Source: Oreohelix idahoensis (taxonomy: Eukaryota; Mollusca; Gastropoda; Stylommatophora; Oreohelicidae). From it: 64,000 nt of DNA. The notes under the pieces were generated by a model. It did not search any database, was not told the origin of the DNA, and saw only the letters and a list, made by a program, of their open reading frames with translations. Both the position numbers and the translations under genes were made by a program. Positions 42,917 to 54,667 of the stretch are shown here, piece after piece. How positions within the stretch are numbered: position 1 is the stretch's first letter; the number at the start of each line of letters is the position of its first letter. The stretch is from NCBI GenBank assembly GCA_024509875.1, contig JAMPIV010004923.1, forward strand, positions 124,001-188,000. The letters are read 5' to 3'.

Positions 42917-44839
42917 CTGCTCTAGTTATGCCAATACAAAACGATGTTAGTTTTTGGTAACAATTGTCCTACCGCTCCCCTCTCATCCTATACTCTTGTT
43001 ACCCAAGCGAATTTGAATTTCCTCAATGCCTCTCTTCTAAGCCGGTGTCCCCACTAACGTTATGAAAAAAAAATAAAACAAGCAGGAACAACAGTCCGTC
43101 TGGTCGTGCGTCCGTAGACATTTAGTATTTTCTCAATAATTTGGCTAATACTGGGACTATCATATTATTTAAAACACATTCTTGCTCAGTGGACTCTAAG
43201 CTATACTACCATATGATTTTTATGTTCAGTTTCATTATGGTTTTAGATTTTCAATTTTGTCACCGGTCATCGTCAAATAAATATTTTACACAAGACCGCC
43301 ATCTTCCCCTCTCTTTCATCTCGCTAGCATGTATTTTTCAAATAACTAACTTGTTTTTGTGACGTCAGAAACATTACCGCGAGGAGGCAATAAAATTGTC
43401 TGCGTGTTTTTCCTCTGTTGGCTTTGCTCCAGCGTGTATATATGCATGGCGGACTATCAAGCGAAGCGGGGTGTTGGTGTGACGGGTTAAGAATTGGCGT
43501 TAATAATTTGTATTGTATCGTGTAACACTACCAAAAAATGTAAGGATTACTACTTATTACCAGCGTTAAAGTTAACTACTGTATTACGTTAATTCAGATA
43601 GTTATTTTGCGGCACACTTCCGCAAAATCGTTAATTATAAGTCTAGGCTGCAAAATGTATGCAGCAGATCTGGCAAAATGTTAAACGGTGGTAGTACGTT
43701 TTCGAAACCGAAACCAAAACGCGTGTTAGATTTTTACCGTGGAATCGTTCTATAGGCTTTAGCACTGCACAAAAGGCAGCGTTTCTGGCGTGTGAGAGCA
43801 TCACCGTCAGACACAATAGGGCTGGTTTATTTATTTCATTTTATGACTAAAATCTTACTGAAATGAGCGATTATTCTCGCAGATTTTACTACAGGATAGA
43901 GAGGAACCAGCAAGACGTAAGAGAAAGTCTATCTTTGTCTTATATTTTTTCAACAGCGAACAAACAGTTGCAAATTTTAAAGACAGCGTAAGGTGGTAAT
44001 GTTTATATATACTTTTAAAAAAAAAAGTTTATAACTAATAAAAATGCGTGAACGATATGGCAAATTACTGATTAATGATAACTGGCGGCAGGGGAAGCTG
44101 AGAAATGGCTCTGTGTAGGACGTGACAATTCCTTGGGAGAGTCCAGAACCAGTGCACAGTATTTTAGCTATGTATAATTGGAGAGCCCCCTTGGGTAGAG
44201 GGGAATGCACAATATGCCACACGCTTCTTCCTGCTAGCTTGGGACCAGAATATGATGATCCTTTAAATGTAAGCCAGGCTGAAGAAACTTGAACTCATGA
44301 CTTCAACTCAACACGTTTCGGAATGGCAGAAAAGCCATAGGAAAAGCGTACACCTACAAGCCACAACAAAAACAAGTCTACCATTTAGACTGTATGGAAC
44401 ATTAATTGTCTGTTTCTAGTTGTTGAGGCCCATACTGAACATCATAAATGCTGACGGTAAAAAGGCCACCATAATGATAAGGCCTGATACTGACGGCCAT
44501 AAATGTAGAGTGTTGTTTAAGTGAGTAAGTTGTCAATCTGGTAGTGGGATGTTGTGGTGTATGTAGGTCACCAAACGTTGAGGCACTGACATGGTGTAAT
44601 ATGGACTCACTCTCCAATGTACAGGCTCTTAAATGAAGTGATCATAGAAGGGTGTGGTTTGAGTAGACATCAATAAGATGGATGGACGTGAATGCGTAAA
44701 GGCTCTTGAACAACGTCACGATACATTCATTCAACCACATGTAGAAGTCAGAAATGTTGATAACAGCTGACGTTTCAATAATTTATTACGATACAAGGAC
44801 AAGATACGCTGACATCATGATATATAGTCATTTGACAAA
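42917..44839. other. Non-coding spacer
   Basis: No gene recognised. Around 44050-44090 GTGAACGATATGGCAAATTA, then CTGATTAATGATAACTGGC, resembles 60073-60110 and the SINE tail near 60760 (CAATGGCAAACTACTGAATG), so an old SINE or LINE 3' end is probably present. Confidence 0.45.
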
Positions 44840-46574
44840 ACATAGGGACATCACAGCATAATAATAATAATAATGTTCAATGCAGCTGGCATTAATGGAT
44901 CATAGGCAGGCTGTCCATATCATAGTGCTGACGACAATCTATATCTCTTCTCAGCTACAGCAAATTACCCCGCATTGGGAACGGGTCTTCAAATATATGA
45001 GTTTAAACCACTCTCGTCTGGCACCAGCAAGTCAGGGTTACTTCTGGTATATAGCAGGCCGCGAAATATGGCGGGCTCCAGAATACAGTGCTCTCTGTGA
45101 TTCCTTGGACAAACCTTGTTCAAGGTGATATCGCCGCAATAGCGGGATTTAATGAATATACAGTATAAAGTTCTTCGGGCATTCACCAACCCGGTACATT
45201 CAATGTCAGCATAATACGTTAGCTCAATTACTGGTATACTCGATGGACTCTTTCCCGCCCAGGGAAAAGTCGCTAGGCTGTAAGCAAAATGTTATTTATG
45301 ATTCTGGCAATAACGAAAAATGAATGAAGGCTAATTTACCTTGCCATTCCTTCCGAATAACACCAAAAAACTCACTCGTCTCCTAGGCGCTTAGAAATAC
45401 AATATGGGGGAACAATCTTTAGACACACAGAGAACTTTCCTTCCCCATAATATAAAGCCAGGTCGAAGAAGAACAAGACGTCTTGACCCTTTGAAAAACT
45501 ACAGCTCGACTACAGATCGGAAGTCTTTCTTAACGCGCCACAAAAGTCGCGCATGCGTCGTTAGACGCTAGACCCTCTGAGCAAAACTCAGGTGGGCGAT
45601 GTTGAACACATACTAGGAAACGACTGACCATTCAAGCCATATATGGTCAGGTAATAAGACATCGGTTCTAGTTGCAAACATTCCGAGAAAAGCTGACCAT
45701 TCAAGCCATATATGGTCAGGCAACCAGACATCGGTTCTAATATTAGATCGCTAGGTTAAAAACAAGTGGAATAACAACCACTGTTGAATTCAACCCAAGT
45801 AAAAAATGAGTAATGACACAGGGTATTTTGTATTAAATACACATATGCCTTAGTCCTCGAAATACTACACATGAGAGAGAGAGAGGGGTGGAGTGGAACA
45901 CATTCAAATAATAACGAACACTAGCAATGTTCCCAACTCTGTCTAATGTATTCAAATAATTATCACCACAAAATCACAACATTATATGTAGTTAGCGAAG
46001 TGTAACACATTGATGAAAATCTCAGATAACCGAATGCCTTATCTTCTCACAACTAAATATCCTCTTGCATTCGACAATACGAGTCGGCCATCATCACCAA
46101 AACCTCGTCGCTCTCCCTACTCTCTCTTCTTCACTGCCCAATCAGAACGCCCCTTGCGTTCACCCCTGACCTGCTGACCTCGCAGTTTCGTGTTGTTAAG
46201 TTAAGTGTATGAGAACACCTCTCACACCCGACTGACATTATGTACCCGCCCCCAGCGGAGCACCGCCAGTCTACAGCTGTGTTAATCACACTGTGACAAG
46301 TAACTACCCTTTGATCAGGAATCTAACAAATAATGTCTCCAAATTTAAACAGGTACATTTCACAGACTATAAACTCAGCGAAAATGTCCGCAACACTAGT
46401 GCTTGTGGTAATTACTGTATAATAAAAGTAGTTCTATAAAACATTATTTTTTCTTTACTAGTATTATGATTTGAAGTCATAACTGTATATTGTCTCCTCG
46501 GTCGGGCTGAATTCATTTTGGAATAAAATAAAGTTTGTGACTTAAAAGGTAAATTTAGTTCCATCCACCTTTCA
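44840..46574. other. Non-coding spacer with ATA run and a doubled hairpin
   Basis: An (ATA)n run lies at about 44858-44875. The doubled CTGACCATTCAAGCCATATA element at 45624 is listed separately. A GA-rich run sits at about 45873-45890. No gene seen. Confidence 0.5.
45624..45745. repeat. 69-bp tandem duplication containing a hairpin
   Basis: CTGACCATTCAAGCCATATA, then TGGTCAGG, begins at 45624 and again at 45693, and both are followed by an AGACATCGGTTCTA block. In each copy CTGACCAT pairs with ATGGTCAG, giving an 8-bp stem. The segment between the hairpins is only partly conserved. Confidence 0.8.
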
Positions 46575-46625
46575 GTACAGTTCTCTAAGGGGGTGAAGTG
46601 TTAGAGACTTCACTATACTAGGTCT
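46575..46625 (-). mobile_element. SINE 3' fragment, reversed
   Basis: The minus strand reads ACCTAGTATAGTGAAGTCTC then TAACACTTCACCCCCTTAG, the same block as at 5780-5820 and 7370-7385 of the SINE family. Confidence 0.55.
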
Positions 46626-46639
46626 CAACTATTATTGAT

Positions 46640-46850
46640 GAATCAACACGATTCAGGCCGCTGGAATTTGGCATCAAAAGTAAAACTAGCAGAGATGGAT
46701 GTATGAGAGGATGTATCAGGCGTGTATACAACAAACTCATCCCAGGAACAATAAGCATTTCTACCCTTCGATATTTCTTGAGGGAGATAGAGCACCTATG
46801 GGCTTTCCTGGAGCGCAAAAATATCGATTCTGATCAACAATAACCTCAGA
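46640..46850 (+). mobile_element. LINE C-terminal fragment, related to 5850-5990
   Basis: The plus frame ends RVYNKLIPGTISISTLRYFL, then REIEHLWAFLERKNIDSDQQ and a stop, matching the 5850-5990 fragment at protein level. The two pieces share SINE neighbours, so they may be one composite family. Confidence 0.5.
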
Positions 46851-46863
46851 ACAGAAGATCAGA

Positions 46864-47443
46864 ATGAATAAGGCAAGAACAGCCTTTTTTAGTCTAAACA
46901 ACATCTGGAAGTCCTCTCAGTACAGCACAAGCACAAAATTAAGATTATATCAGAGCTGTGTGATTTATGTGCTTCTCTATGGTGCGGAATGGTGGAGAGT
47001 TACAGAGAAGGAAATGTCGAAATTGTCCTCTTTTCACACAACATGCCTAAGAAAAATTCACCGAATCTTTTGGCCGAATACCATCACCAACCAAGATCTG
47101 CTTACTCGGAGCAAGCAAGAGGACATGCACACCATCATAGCTGGCAGACGCTGGAGCTGGGTTGGCCATGTCCTCAGAAGAGACCCCGATGCCATCACAA
47201 GAACAGCTATGCTTTGGACCCCTGAAGGAAAACGAAAGAGAGGCCTACCAAAAACAACCTGGCGGAGGACTGTGGAGGCTGAGATGCAAAGAATGAACCA
47301 GAGTTGGGGCACTGTGCGAAGGATGGCCACCGATCGAGAAAAGTGGAATCAATTTGTTGTTGCCCTACAAGACGCCACTAGGCGTGATGGCCACTGACTG
47401 CTTTGACGGTCGGCAGTCTAAGGATCAAAGAAGAAGAAGAAGA
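46864..47443 (+). mobile_element. LINE 3' end with open C-terminal frame (RTE-like)
   Basis: An open frame of 177 codons (to 47397) carries YGAEWW, an RT thumb/connection motif, RKIHRIFWPN, AGRRWSWVGHVLRRDPDAI, TPEGKRKRG and TTWRRTVEAEMQRMNQSWG before the stop. The 3' UTR ends in AAGAAGAAGAAG at 47428-47443. It is 5'-truncated, with the RT catalytic core missing. The open frame suggests a fairly recent insertion. A reversed, more decayed copy lies at 22425-22755. Confidence 0.75.
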
Positions 47444-47502
47444 GTTTGGTGTCAGCTACTTGAAGGCCTCTGCTCCACAGTGAGCTAAAGTGTTATTACG
47501 AT

Positions 47503-47575
47503 GATAATCTGCTGCAGTAAATACGATAATCTGCTGCAGTAAATACGATAATCTGCTGCAGTAAATACGATAAGA
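47503..47575. repeat. 22-bp tandem repeat, three copies
   Basis: GATAATCTGCTGCAGTAAAT plus AC begins at 47503, 47525 and 47547, with a partial fourth at 47569. It lies 17 bp before element C. Confidence 0.92.
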
Positions 47576-47586
47576 TTATGATGTCA

Positions 47587-47591
47587 ATAAT
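47587..47591 (+). repeat. Target-site duplication of element C, left
   Basis: ATAAT precedes the left LTR and is repeated at 57008-57012 after the right LTR. Confidence 0.85.
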
Positions 47592-49932
47592 TGTGATAAA
47601 TTTAACCGTGATACAACGTTAAAATATCTTTAAAGATAAAATGTAGGGATAAAAATAATGCGTAAGCTACTAGAAGACATGATCGCCCATGCCGCGGTTC
47701 AATACCCGCCATGGAAACTAACTTGTTAGACGTGAAGACAAAACGTTTACCCTTGGAGACGGGAGGGAACGGAGATCAAAAAGAAAAAAATATGACTGAA
47801 CACGTGCTTGAAACTAGCAAGGCTAAAAAGACGCAATTGGTGGGGAAAGGAAAAAAATTCACGTCCCCAAGTTGACACAATGTAAAGAAATGGACAAAAG
47901 GGACCTTAGCTATTATACGCAACAGTCATTTCTTGGACGCTTTTACGATACTTAGTCCTTTTATTTTAATTCAGCGGCAAACGCATTACAGAAGATGCTC
48001 GAACATATTTCAAAAAAACAACTAACCTTGAAAAGTAACTTTTTCTTAATAATAATGTTAGGAATATAAAACCTAGCTAGTCTGATAGCCCATCTTGAGC
48101 AGAGAAATAATAAGCTTTCATTTATACAGACGGATAGATAATAATGAAGATATTGACAAAAGACTGTGTTGTTCATAACAGACGAGCGACTGCACTGTTA
48201 AAAAAAAAAATGTCACTAATTTTCAAAAATTGCGGCCTTGAGACTCAAGTGCTAAAATCTAGTTGGAATGAAAGAGATGGGGAAATAGTGGAAAATTGTG
48301 GCTAAAAATAACTCTAGAGACCGATTCGTGTAGAAAGGCATGTAGAACCAAGCGTATTTTTTATGAAAAAGCAAGTAGAGACAGACGGACCAACAGACAA
48401 TAATACATACTTGACTGAGGTATGACTGAATTGACTTTTGGTAGGAGGTTTGAAATTTGAAAGGGGGAAAGTCGGTGATTGGCCACAGATAATCATATTA
48501 TCGGCGCACAGACGCGCATTTTTGCCATTCAACATAAATTGTCCAGTAGTAGACACAGTAATTCTTCAGTGGTGTAGTTCCCAGAAGCTAATTGCAATAT
48601 TTAGAGAGACGCCATACTAGAGCCAGCAGCTCAGCTGAGTTTTGCTAGAATATAACTGTGTTCTCTATTCATAATTCTGGTAAGACTGAAAGCATTTCTT
48701 TGTATATTTTAATATTGTTTAATGTTTCGAGTGATTTGATACTGCCATATCAAAATCTATCCCTTACAACAAGTAAGGATTCGCTCTAGATCCCCAGCCC
48801 AAGTTCAGGGTCTAGAGACAAACAAAATACATAAACGCCAGCAAGGATTATGAAGGGCGGATCAAGTGTTGAGATCAGTGGAACATATCACCTATCTTAT
48901 TCAATAGCAGGAAGCTAATGAACATATTTCAGAATATGTAGTCTTGGGGAACTAGTTCTATGTGAAACCAACTTGGTAAGATGTGCTGTATGGTCAGAGA
49001 GATCTGACCCCGTCTATGTGGTGTTGTTGTGTAGTGTTGTGTGCAGAAGTGGCTCAGGAGGTAGAGTTCTGACACATGACCCAATACTTTTGTTGCAGAA
49101 GTGTGAGTTCTGTTTGGCACCAAATTGGTGTCAAATGCTGTGTTGATAAATACAAGTGTGGACCAGTGCAGTCTAGTATTTTGTCAGAGCAGCCTTATAT
49201 TGCCCCCAAGCACGGAGAGGTGGGGCCACCAGATTCCAGCACCAAAACTACTCAGTCAAGATACGTGAGCGTCTGGCCTGCTGGACCTTCACCAACTTAT
49301 TTACTAACTAACACACCAACTATATTACCATCACTAGAACAAACAAAAATTTTGGGAAATAAAACTTGTATTACTCCCATCAGTGAATGGACAATGTTTG
49401 GTAGTCATAGACAGGGAGTGATGATATCACCCCAACAGCATATCTAGAAATAAGTTCTCCTGGGACTATCTTAATATAATTACTATTAACCAGTCATTTG
49501 AAACACATATGTACACATTTTCTATTTTATTATGACATATATTCATGCATTTCATTCATAATTTCAAAACCTTTCATATGTTCTGACCAAAATAAAACCT
49601 TGGTTCAGAACAAATAAACTTAAAGAAAATTTAATATCAAAATTTAAACAGCTTGAGTTAGTTCAGTGTATTATAAATTTTATTAATATTATTAGACTTA
49701 TTAAATATCTGTGTGTGTGTGTATGTAATCTACCACAACACATTACATATCAGTACCCTAGATTTTAACGTAGCCACATTCATTAGTAAAAAAGATATGT
49801 GTGAGGTCGTAAGTGGTAGCAAGAAGGGCCTTCTGTAAATTCACAGCTACATTTATCTCAGGAGCCTTCACGGCTGACCTCATACATCACACTAGGTAAC
49901 ATCAACCATACAATACCATCAAATCCACTACA
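47592..49932 (+). repeat. Element C 5' LTR
   Basis: A 2341-bp repeat paired with 54668-57007. Open frames such as 49076-49447 recur in both copies only through sequence identity. An apparent tRNA-like SINE head lies inside at about 49044-49120, present in both LTRs. Confidence 0.92.
49044..49340 (+). mobile_element. Possible SINE captured within element C LTR
   Basis: GTGGCTCAGGAGGTAGAG at 49049 fits a pol III box A, and GTGTGAGTTCTGTTTGGCAC at about 49102 could be a weakened box B at SINE spacing. The same sequence is at the same place in the right LTR (from about 56123), so if real it was acquired before this insertion. Only one type of copy is seen, so it remains tentative. Confidence 0.35.
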
Positions 49933-49937
49933 TATAT

Positions 49938-49955
49938 TGGGGGCTCGTCCGGGAT
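49938..49955 (+). promoter_or_regulatory. Element C primer-binding site (proline tRNA type)
   Basis: TGGGGGCTCGTCCGGGAT, 5 nt inside the LTR, is the complement of an animal proline tRNA 3' end. From memory it is identical to the primer site used by gammaretroviruses such as MLV. It should prime first-strand synthesis. Confidence 0.88.
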
Positions 49956-50162
49956 AATTAGCTTATCAGTAATATTAGGATCTCCTGGTGGGAGAATTAA
50001 ATTAGGGGGACAAATGGTAAAAATTAAAAGTGTCCCTCAAAATAAAAGTTGGTGAATCTTCACAGCCAGTGGTAGTTAATTGATTAATTAATTAATTAGA
50101 ATTACTTTAGTTATTAATTGGTTAGAGATTTATCTTGCTCATTGCTAAATTGTCTAAAAAGT

Positions 50163-51536
50163 ATGGCGGAGCTGGCAAAGTTCAGATCAGCTGCTGTGCT
50201 AACGGCGAAGGATATGGGAATGGATGGTCAGGGTTTAATTCAATAAGTAACTGCAGAATGTGATAAGTATATTGAAAGGGAAGATAGGAGGTTAGCTGAA
50301 GATAAGAGAGTACAAGTTGAGGCTGAGAAAGAACTTAAGAGGTTACAAGTTGAGGCTAAGAAAGAACTTAAGAGGTTGCAGATTGAAGCTGACAAGGAGG
50401 CAAAAGCATTGGAGGCAGATAGGGAGAGTAAAAGGCTTCAATTAGAGACAGAAGAAAAACGACAGCAAAGGGAAGCAGAAGATAAAAAGGCCGAAAGGGA
50501 GGCAGAAGATAGAAGGTTGCAAAGGGAGCACGAATTACGACTAAGGGAGCTGGAATTACAAGGCCTTGCTCCTGAAAATGGTGCCAGCCCTTTTGCCTCA
50601 GATGCTACGCCTAGTCAGGGAGCCTCAACATCAGCTATGGGGTTTCATTTAGACCATTTTGTTGAGAAAGACGATGACATAGAGGGTTACCTCAGTCGTT
50701 TTGAATTATTAGCTACTACATATGGGTTAGAGAGAGAGAGGTCGAGTTTAAAGTTATCACAGGGACTGAGAGGTACTTCTTATGAAGTCTTCGCAAAAAT
50801 GAACAGAGAAGACCAAGACAATTATGACATGTTAAAGCAGGCTTTGTTGTTAAGATACGAAAAAAATGGTGAATTTTATCGTAAGAAATTTAGAAATGCC
50901 AAATTGTTGTCTGGGGAGACATACCACCAATTCTCTGCCAGACTGGAAACCTATTTGGAGAAATGGACTGCTCTGGAGAAGACCCAAGATCTTAAAGAGA
51001 TGATCATGATAGAGCAATTGAGAGAGTCCATGGCTCCAGACTTGAGAAAATTTCTCATGGAACAAGGTGCAGAGAGGTTGGGGGATGTTTTAAATGTCGC
51101 TGAGAGGTATCAGGCAGCCCAGGCAGAGGTAATTGGTGCTAAAAAGAAGCACATAGACAATTTTAAAGCTCCACAGCAATTTAATAAATTTGATAATAGA
51201 GAACAGGGTAATAAAGGTAGGACAAACCTTGAACGGCCAAGAAATGACTATCGTGACAGAAACTCACAGTTCAATGACCAAAAATACAATGAAAGAAAAC
51301 CGTTGAACCAAGGAAAAAGATGGTGCAAATGGTGCAAGAAAGATAACCATAACACCGAATTTTGTAGAAGGAAACCTTCAAACATTGCTGCAATGAAGTC
51401 GGGGACTCAAAGATTAAAGGTTAATCCTAATGGACAGCAGGAACCTTATCACCCCCAGTTTGTGAGGATGTTATTTGTAATGGGGTCACCACAAGGTGCC
51501 TTTATGATACAGGTTTGGATTATGATTCTGTTGTGA
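50163..51536 (+). pseudogene. Element C Gag, interrupted by one stop codon
   Basis: The start ATG at 50163 gives MAELAKFRS, aligned with element A's MAERIRIRS. An in-frame TAA at 50244 (codon 28) interrupts it; an ATG at 50376 restarts within the coiled coil. Downstream are a charged coiled coil, a capsid-like domain (FHLDHF...YGLERERSSLKLSQGL), a basic region and a perfect CCHC zinc knuckle (CKWCKKDNHNTEFC, C-x2-C-x4-H-x4-C near 51330-51371), which A and B lack. At the 3' end this frame runs past the start of the protease frame and stops at 51536. Confidence 0.8.
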
Positions 51537-54500
51537 AGTCTAGCCTAGTGGACCCAAGTCAGTATACCACAGAAACAGTGGAAATACAAGGGGCGACTAA
51601 GGACATACCACTCATGACACTTCCCATCGCAAGGATAACGGTGAAAACTCGCTATGTGGAAGGAGAAATCAGAGCAGCAGTGATAGATGAACCAATCTAC
51701 CCTCTGATATTGGGGTGTAGATACGTCTTCTTGGGGAATCCCGAGAGACCTGTGATCATGGCGACAGTGCAGACCAGGTCACAGAAAAAGGAGGAAGAAG
51801 GTGAACCTATTAATGCTCATCCAGAGGAGATGAGGAAGGCGCAGGCTGAGGATAAGACCCTTAAGCCATGTTTCAAAAAATTGCCCAAATGCCACACACC
51901 TCCAAGCAAGGGAGAATACTTTATGAAGAACAAACTATTATATAGGAAGGCCGGAACTGGAACAAATGGTCACAACCAGCTGGTTCTTCCCACTTCATAT
52001 AGGGATAAAGTGATGGAACTCGGGCATGCGATTCCCTTCAGTGGTCACATGGGGATCAGCGCCACAGGACAGCGTATAGCTTGTCATTACTTCTGGCCAG
52101 GGATAACGGAGGATATAAAAAGATATGTCAAATCCTGCCCAGAATGTCAACGGGTAGCTCCAAAGCATTGGACTGCTCCTGCAACTCTAGGGGAAATGCC
52201 CATAGTGGGAACACCTTTTGAGAGGGTTGCAGTGGATATTGTGGGACCTCTCACTCGGACCAAGAGGAGGAACAGTTACATCCTTACTCTGGTGGACACT
52301 TGTTCTATGTGGGGAGAGGCGGTAGCCCTGCCATCAATTGATTCAAAACATGTAGCAGAGGCACTACTTACAATATTCACCCGATTAGGATTCCCGCATC
52401 AAATCTTGACTGATAATGGCTCACAGTTCAAGGGGAAACTAACGGAAGAAGTTTTTAAGCTATTTCAAGCCAGACACTTTCATTGTAGTCCGTACCATCC
52501 TCAAGGGAACGGCCAGGTAGAGAGGTTCAATGGGACTCTCATTTCTATCCTGAGGAAGCTGGCACACGAAAAACCGGATCTATGGGATCAATTCCTGCCC
52601 GCCGCGTTGTTTGCGTATCGGGAGGTACCACATAGTTCAACCGGGATGGTTCCCGCAACTTTGCTATTTGGGAGACACATAAAAGGTCCATTAGAAGCAT
52701 TATTAAGGACCTGGACAGATGAGAAGGCCGAGGAGACTGTTACCTCATCTTATCAATACGTGAACGAACTGACCACTCGTTTGAAAGCTGGATGGAAACT
52801 GGCAAATGATAATTTGAAACAAGCCAGGAAGAAACATGCAGCATATTTTAATAGGAAGGCAAAGGACAGAGAACTAGCTGTGGGAGAGAAGGTGCTGCTT
52901 CTACTACCCGGTAGCCAGAATAAATTACAAATTGGATGGCAAGGTCCATATACGGTTCTAGAGAAGGTGTCTAGAACAAACTATAAAATTGACAAAAAGG
53001 GGAAGGAGAAAGTTTATCATGTAAACCTTTTAAAGAAGTATCTGGACAGACCACTCCAGGAAAGCACCCCCTTACTGACCTTGGCTATCGCAACTCAAAT
53101 GCAAAAGGAACCACTCACCTCACATGAATACCCATTACATCCTTGTGAAACAGCAGCACAGGTAAAAGTCAGTAAGCACCTGACTAAAAACCAGAGGGAG
53201 AGAGTTCAACAGGTTCTGGAGGAACATACAGATGTATTAACAGATAAACCAGGACATACAAATTTGCTACAGTATGACATGAAACTGGTAGACTCAAACC
53301 CAATCTGTATGAGAGCCTATTCTATTCCGTTCGCGAAGGAGAAGGCATTGAAAGAAGAAATAGATTATTTGTTGAAGGAGGGGATTATTTCACACAGTGA
53401 ATCATCTTTTAGCTCCAGTGTAGTTTTGTTGAGAAAACCGTCTGGGGAACACAGACTGTGCATAGATTACAGGAAACTGAATGCTGTCACAGAAGGACAA
53501 GTGGATCCATTACCAGACACAAAACAGTTATTTGCCAGATTAAACAAGGCAAAATACTTTTCAAAGGTGGATCTTAGTAAAGGCTATTACCAGATTCCAG
53601 TGAAGCCTGAAGTGAGACCTTATTTGGCTTTTAGCACTTCGGATGGACATTATGAATTCAACATGCTACCATTCGGACTGAAAAATGCTCCGAGTGTATT
53701 TTCAAGGATGATGCGCAAATTGTTGGATCCCCTGAATAACCCATGTATCACGAATTTCATGGATGATATTCTCGTCGCCACAGAGACATTTGAAGAACAC
53801 ATTGACTCCCTAAAAATGTTATTTGATAGGCTTAGGGAGGCGAACTTAACTGCTAGGCCAACAAAATGTTGTATTGGATGCAAAGAGTTGGAATTCTTGG
53901 GACACACTGTATATCAGGGCAACATGACCCCTGACCCAAGAACTTGGAAAAACTGCAGAGAGCACCTAGACCACAAACAAAAAAGGACGTGCGATCATTC
54001 GTGTCGTTATGTGGTTTTTACCAAAAATATGTCAAAAATTTTAACTCAATATGTGCTCCTCTGACTGATTTGACTCGCAAGGGACATCCAGATAAAATAA
54101 TTTGGACTGCGCAATGTGAATTAGCGTTCCAAGAGTTAAAGAAAAAAACTCACTAGCAAGCCTATTCTCAAACTGCCTGATTTGACACAGGACTTTGTCG
54201 TAAGAACAGATGCAAGTAATGTAGGACTTGGGGCGGCTTTGTTGCAAAGATCATCTTCACCTGATGGGGAACTGAACCCAGTCGCTTATGCAAGCCGCAA
54301 ATTGAATAAGGCGGAACAAGGATATTCCACAAGCGAAAAAGAATGTTTAGCGTTAATCTGGGCAATAAAGAAGTTTCAAATCTATCTGTATGGTAGGACT
54401 TTTGTGGTCCAGACGGATCATCAGCCCCTGGTATTCTTATCTCAGGCTAAGCATGAAAACGCAAGATTGTTGAGGTGGTCTTTATTACTGCAACCTTATC

Positions 54501-54604
54501 AGTTTAGTATTGAGTACATCCCAGGGTCATTGAATGTCGGTGCAGATTTCCTCAGTCGGCACCCCTGTGATCAAAATGAGAGTAGTGGTAGGCGTGAGGA
54601 GTAA
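51431..54604 (+). pseudogene. Element C Pol (protease, integrase, RT, RNase H) with two internal frameshifts
   Basis: Relative to Gag the frame is -1 and open from 51431, overlapping Gag by about 105 nt; a CCCCC run at 51452-51456 is a possible slip or indel site. Aspartic protease is YDTG (Asp codon 51506). Integrase has an H2C2 module, AVDIVGP (Asp codon 52235), TDNGSQF, QVERFNG and a GPY module. RT has LCIDYRKLN, DLSKGYYQIP, LPFGLKNAP and FMDD (Asp codon 53762). Near 53940 the frame shifts by -1, and at an A7 run near 54140-54146 it shifts back, so the 200-bp RT-RNase H linker is out of frame. RNase H follows (RTDASNVG; QTDHQPL) and ends GADFLSRHP. All catalytic motifs survive, so decay is recent. 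Confidence 0.85.
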
Positions 54605-54653
54605 TTTTATCTATGTGTATCACTGGTTTTGGAACTTGCCGTAGGCATGTTTT

Positions 54654-54667
54654 CAAGTGGGGAGATG
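54654..54667 (+). promoter_or_regulatory. Element C polypurine tract
   Basis: AAGTGGGGAGATG directly precedes the right LTR. The AAGTGGGGA core is shared with element A. Confidence 0.7.

Noticed and set aside
49076..49447. 123-codon frame present in both LTRs of element C (also 56151-56522)
   Set aside because: Equal length follows from LTR identity. There is no domain, and two to three residues change without pattern. Not supported as a gene.
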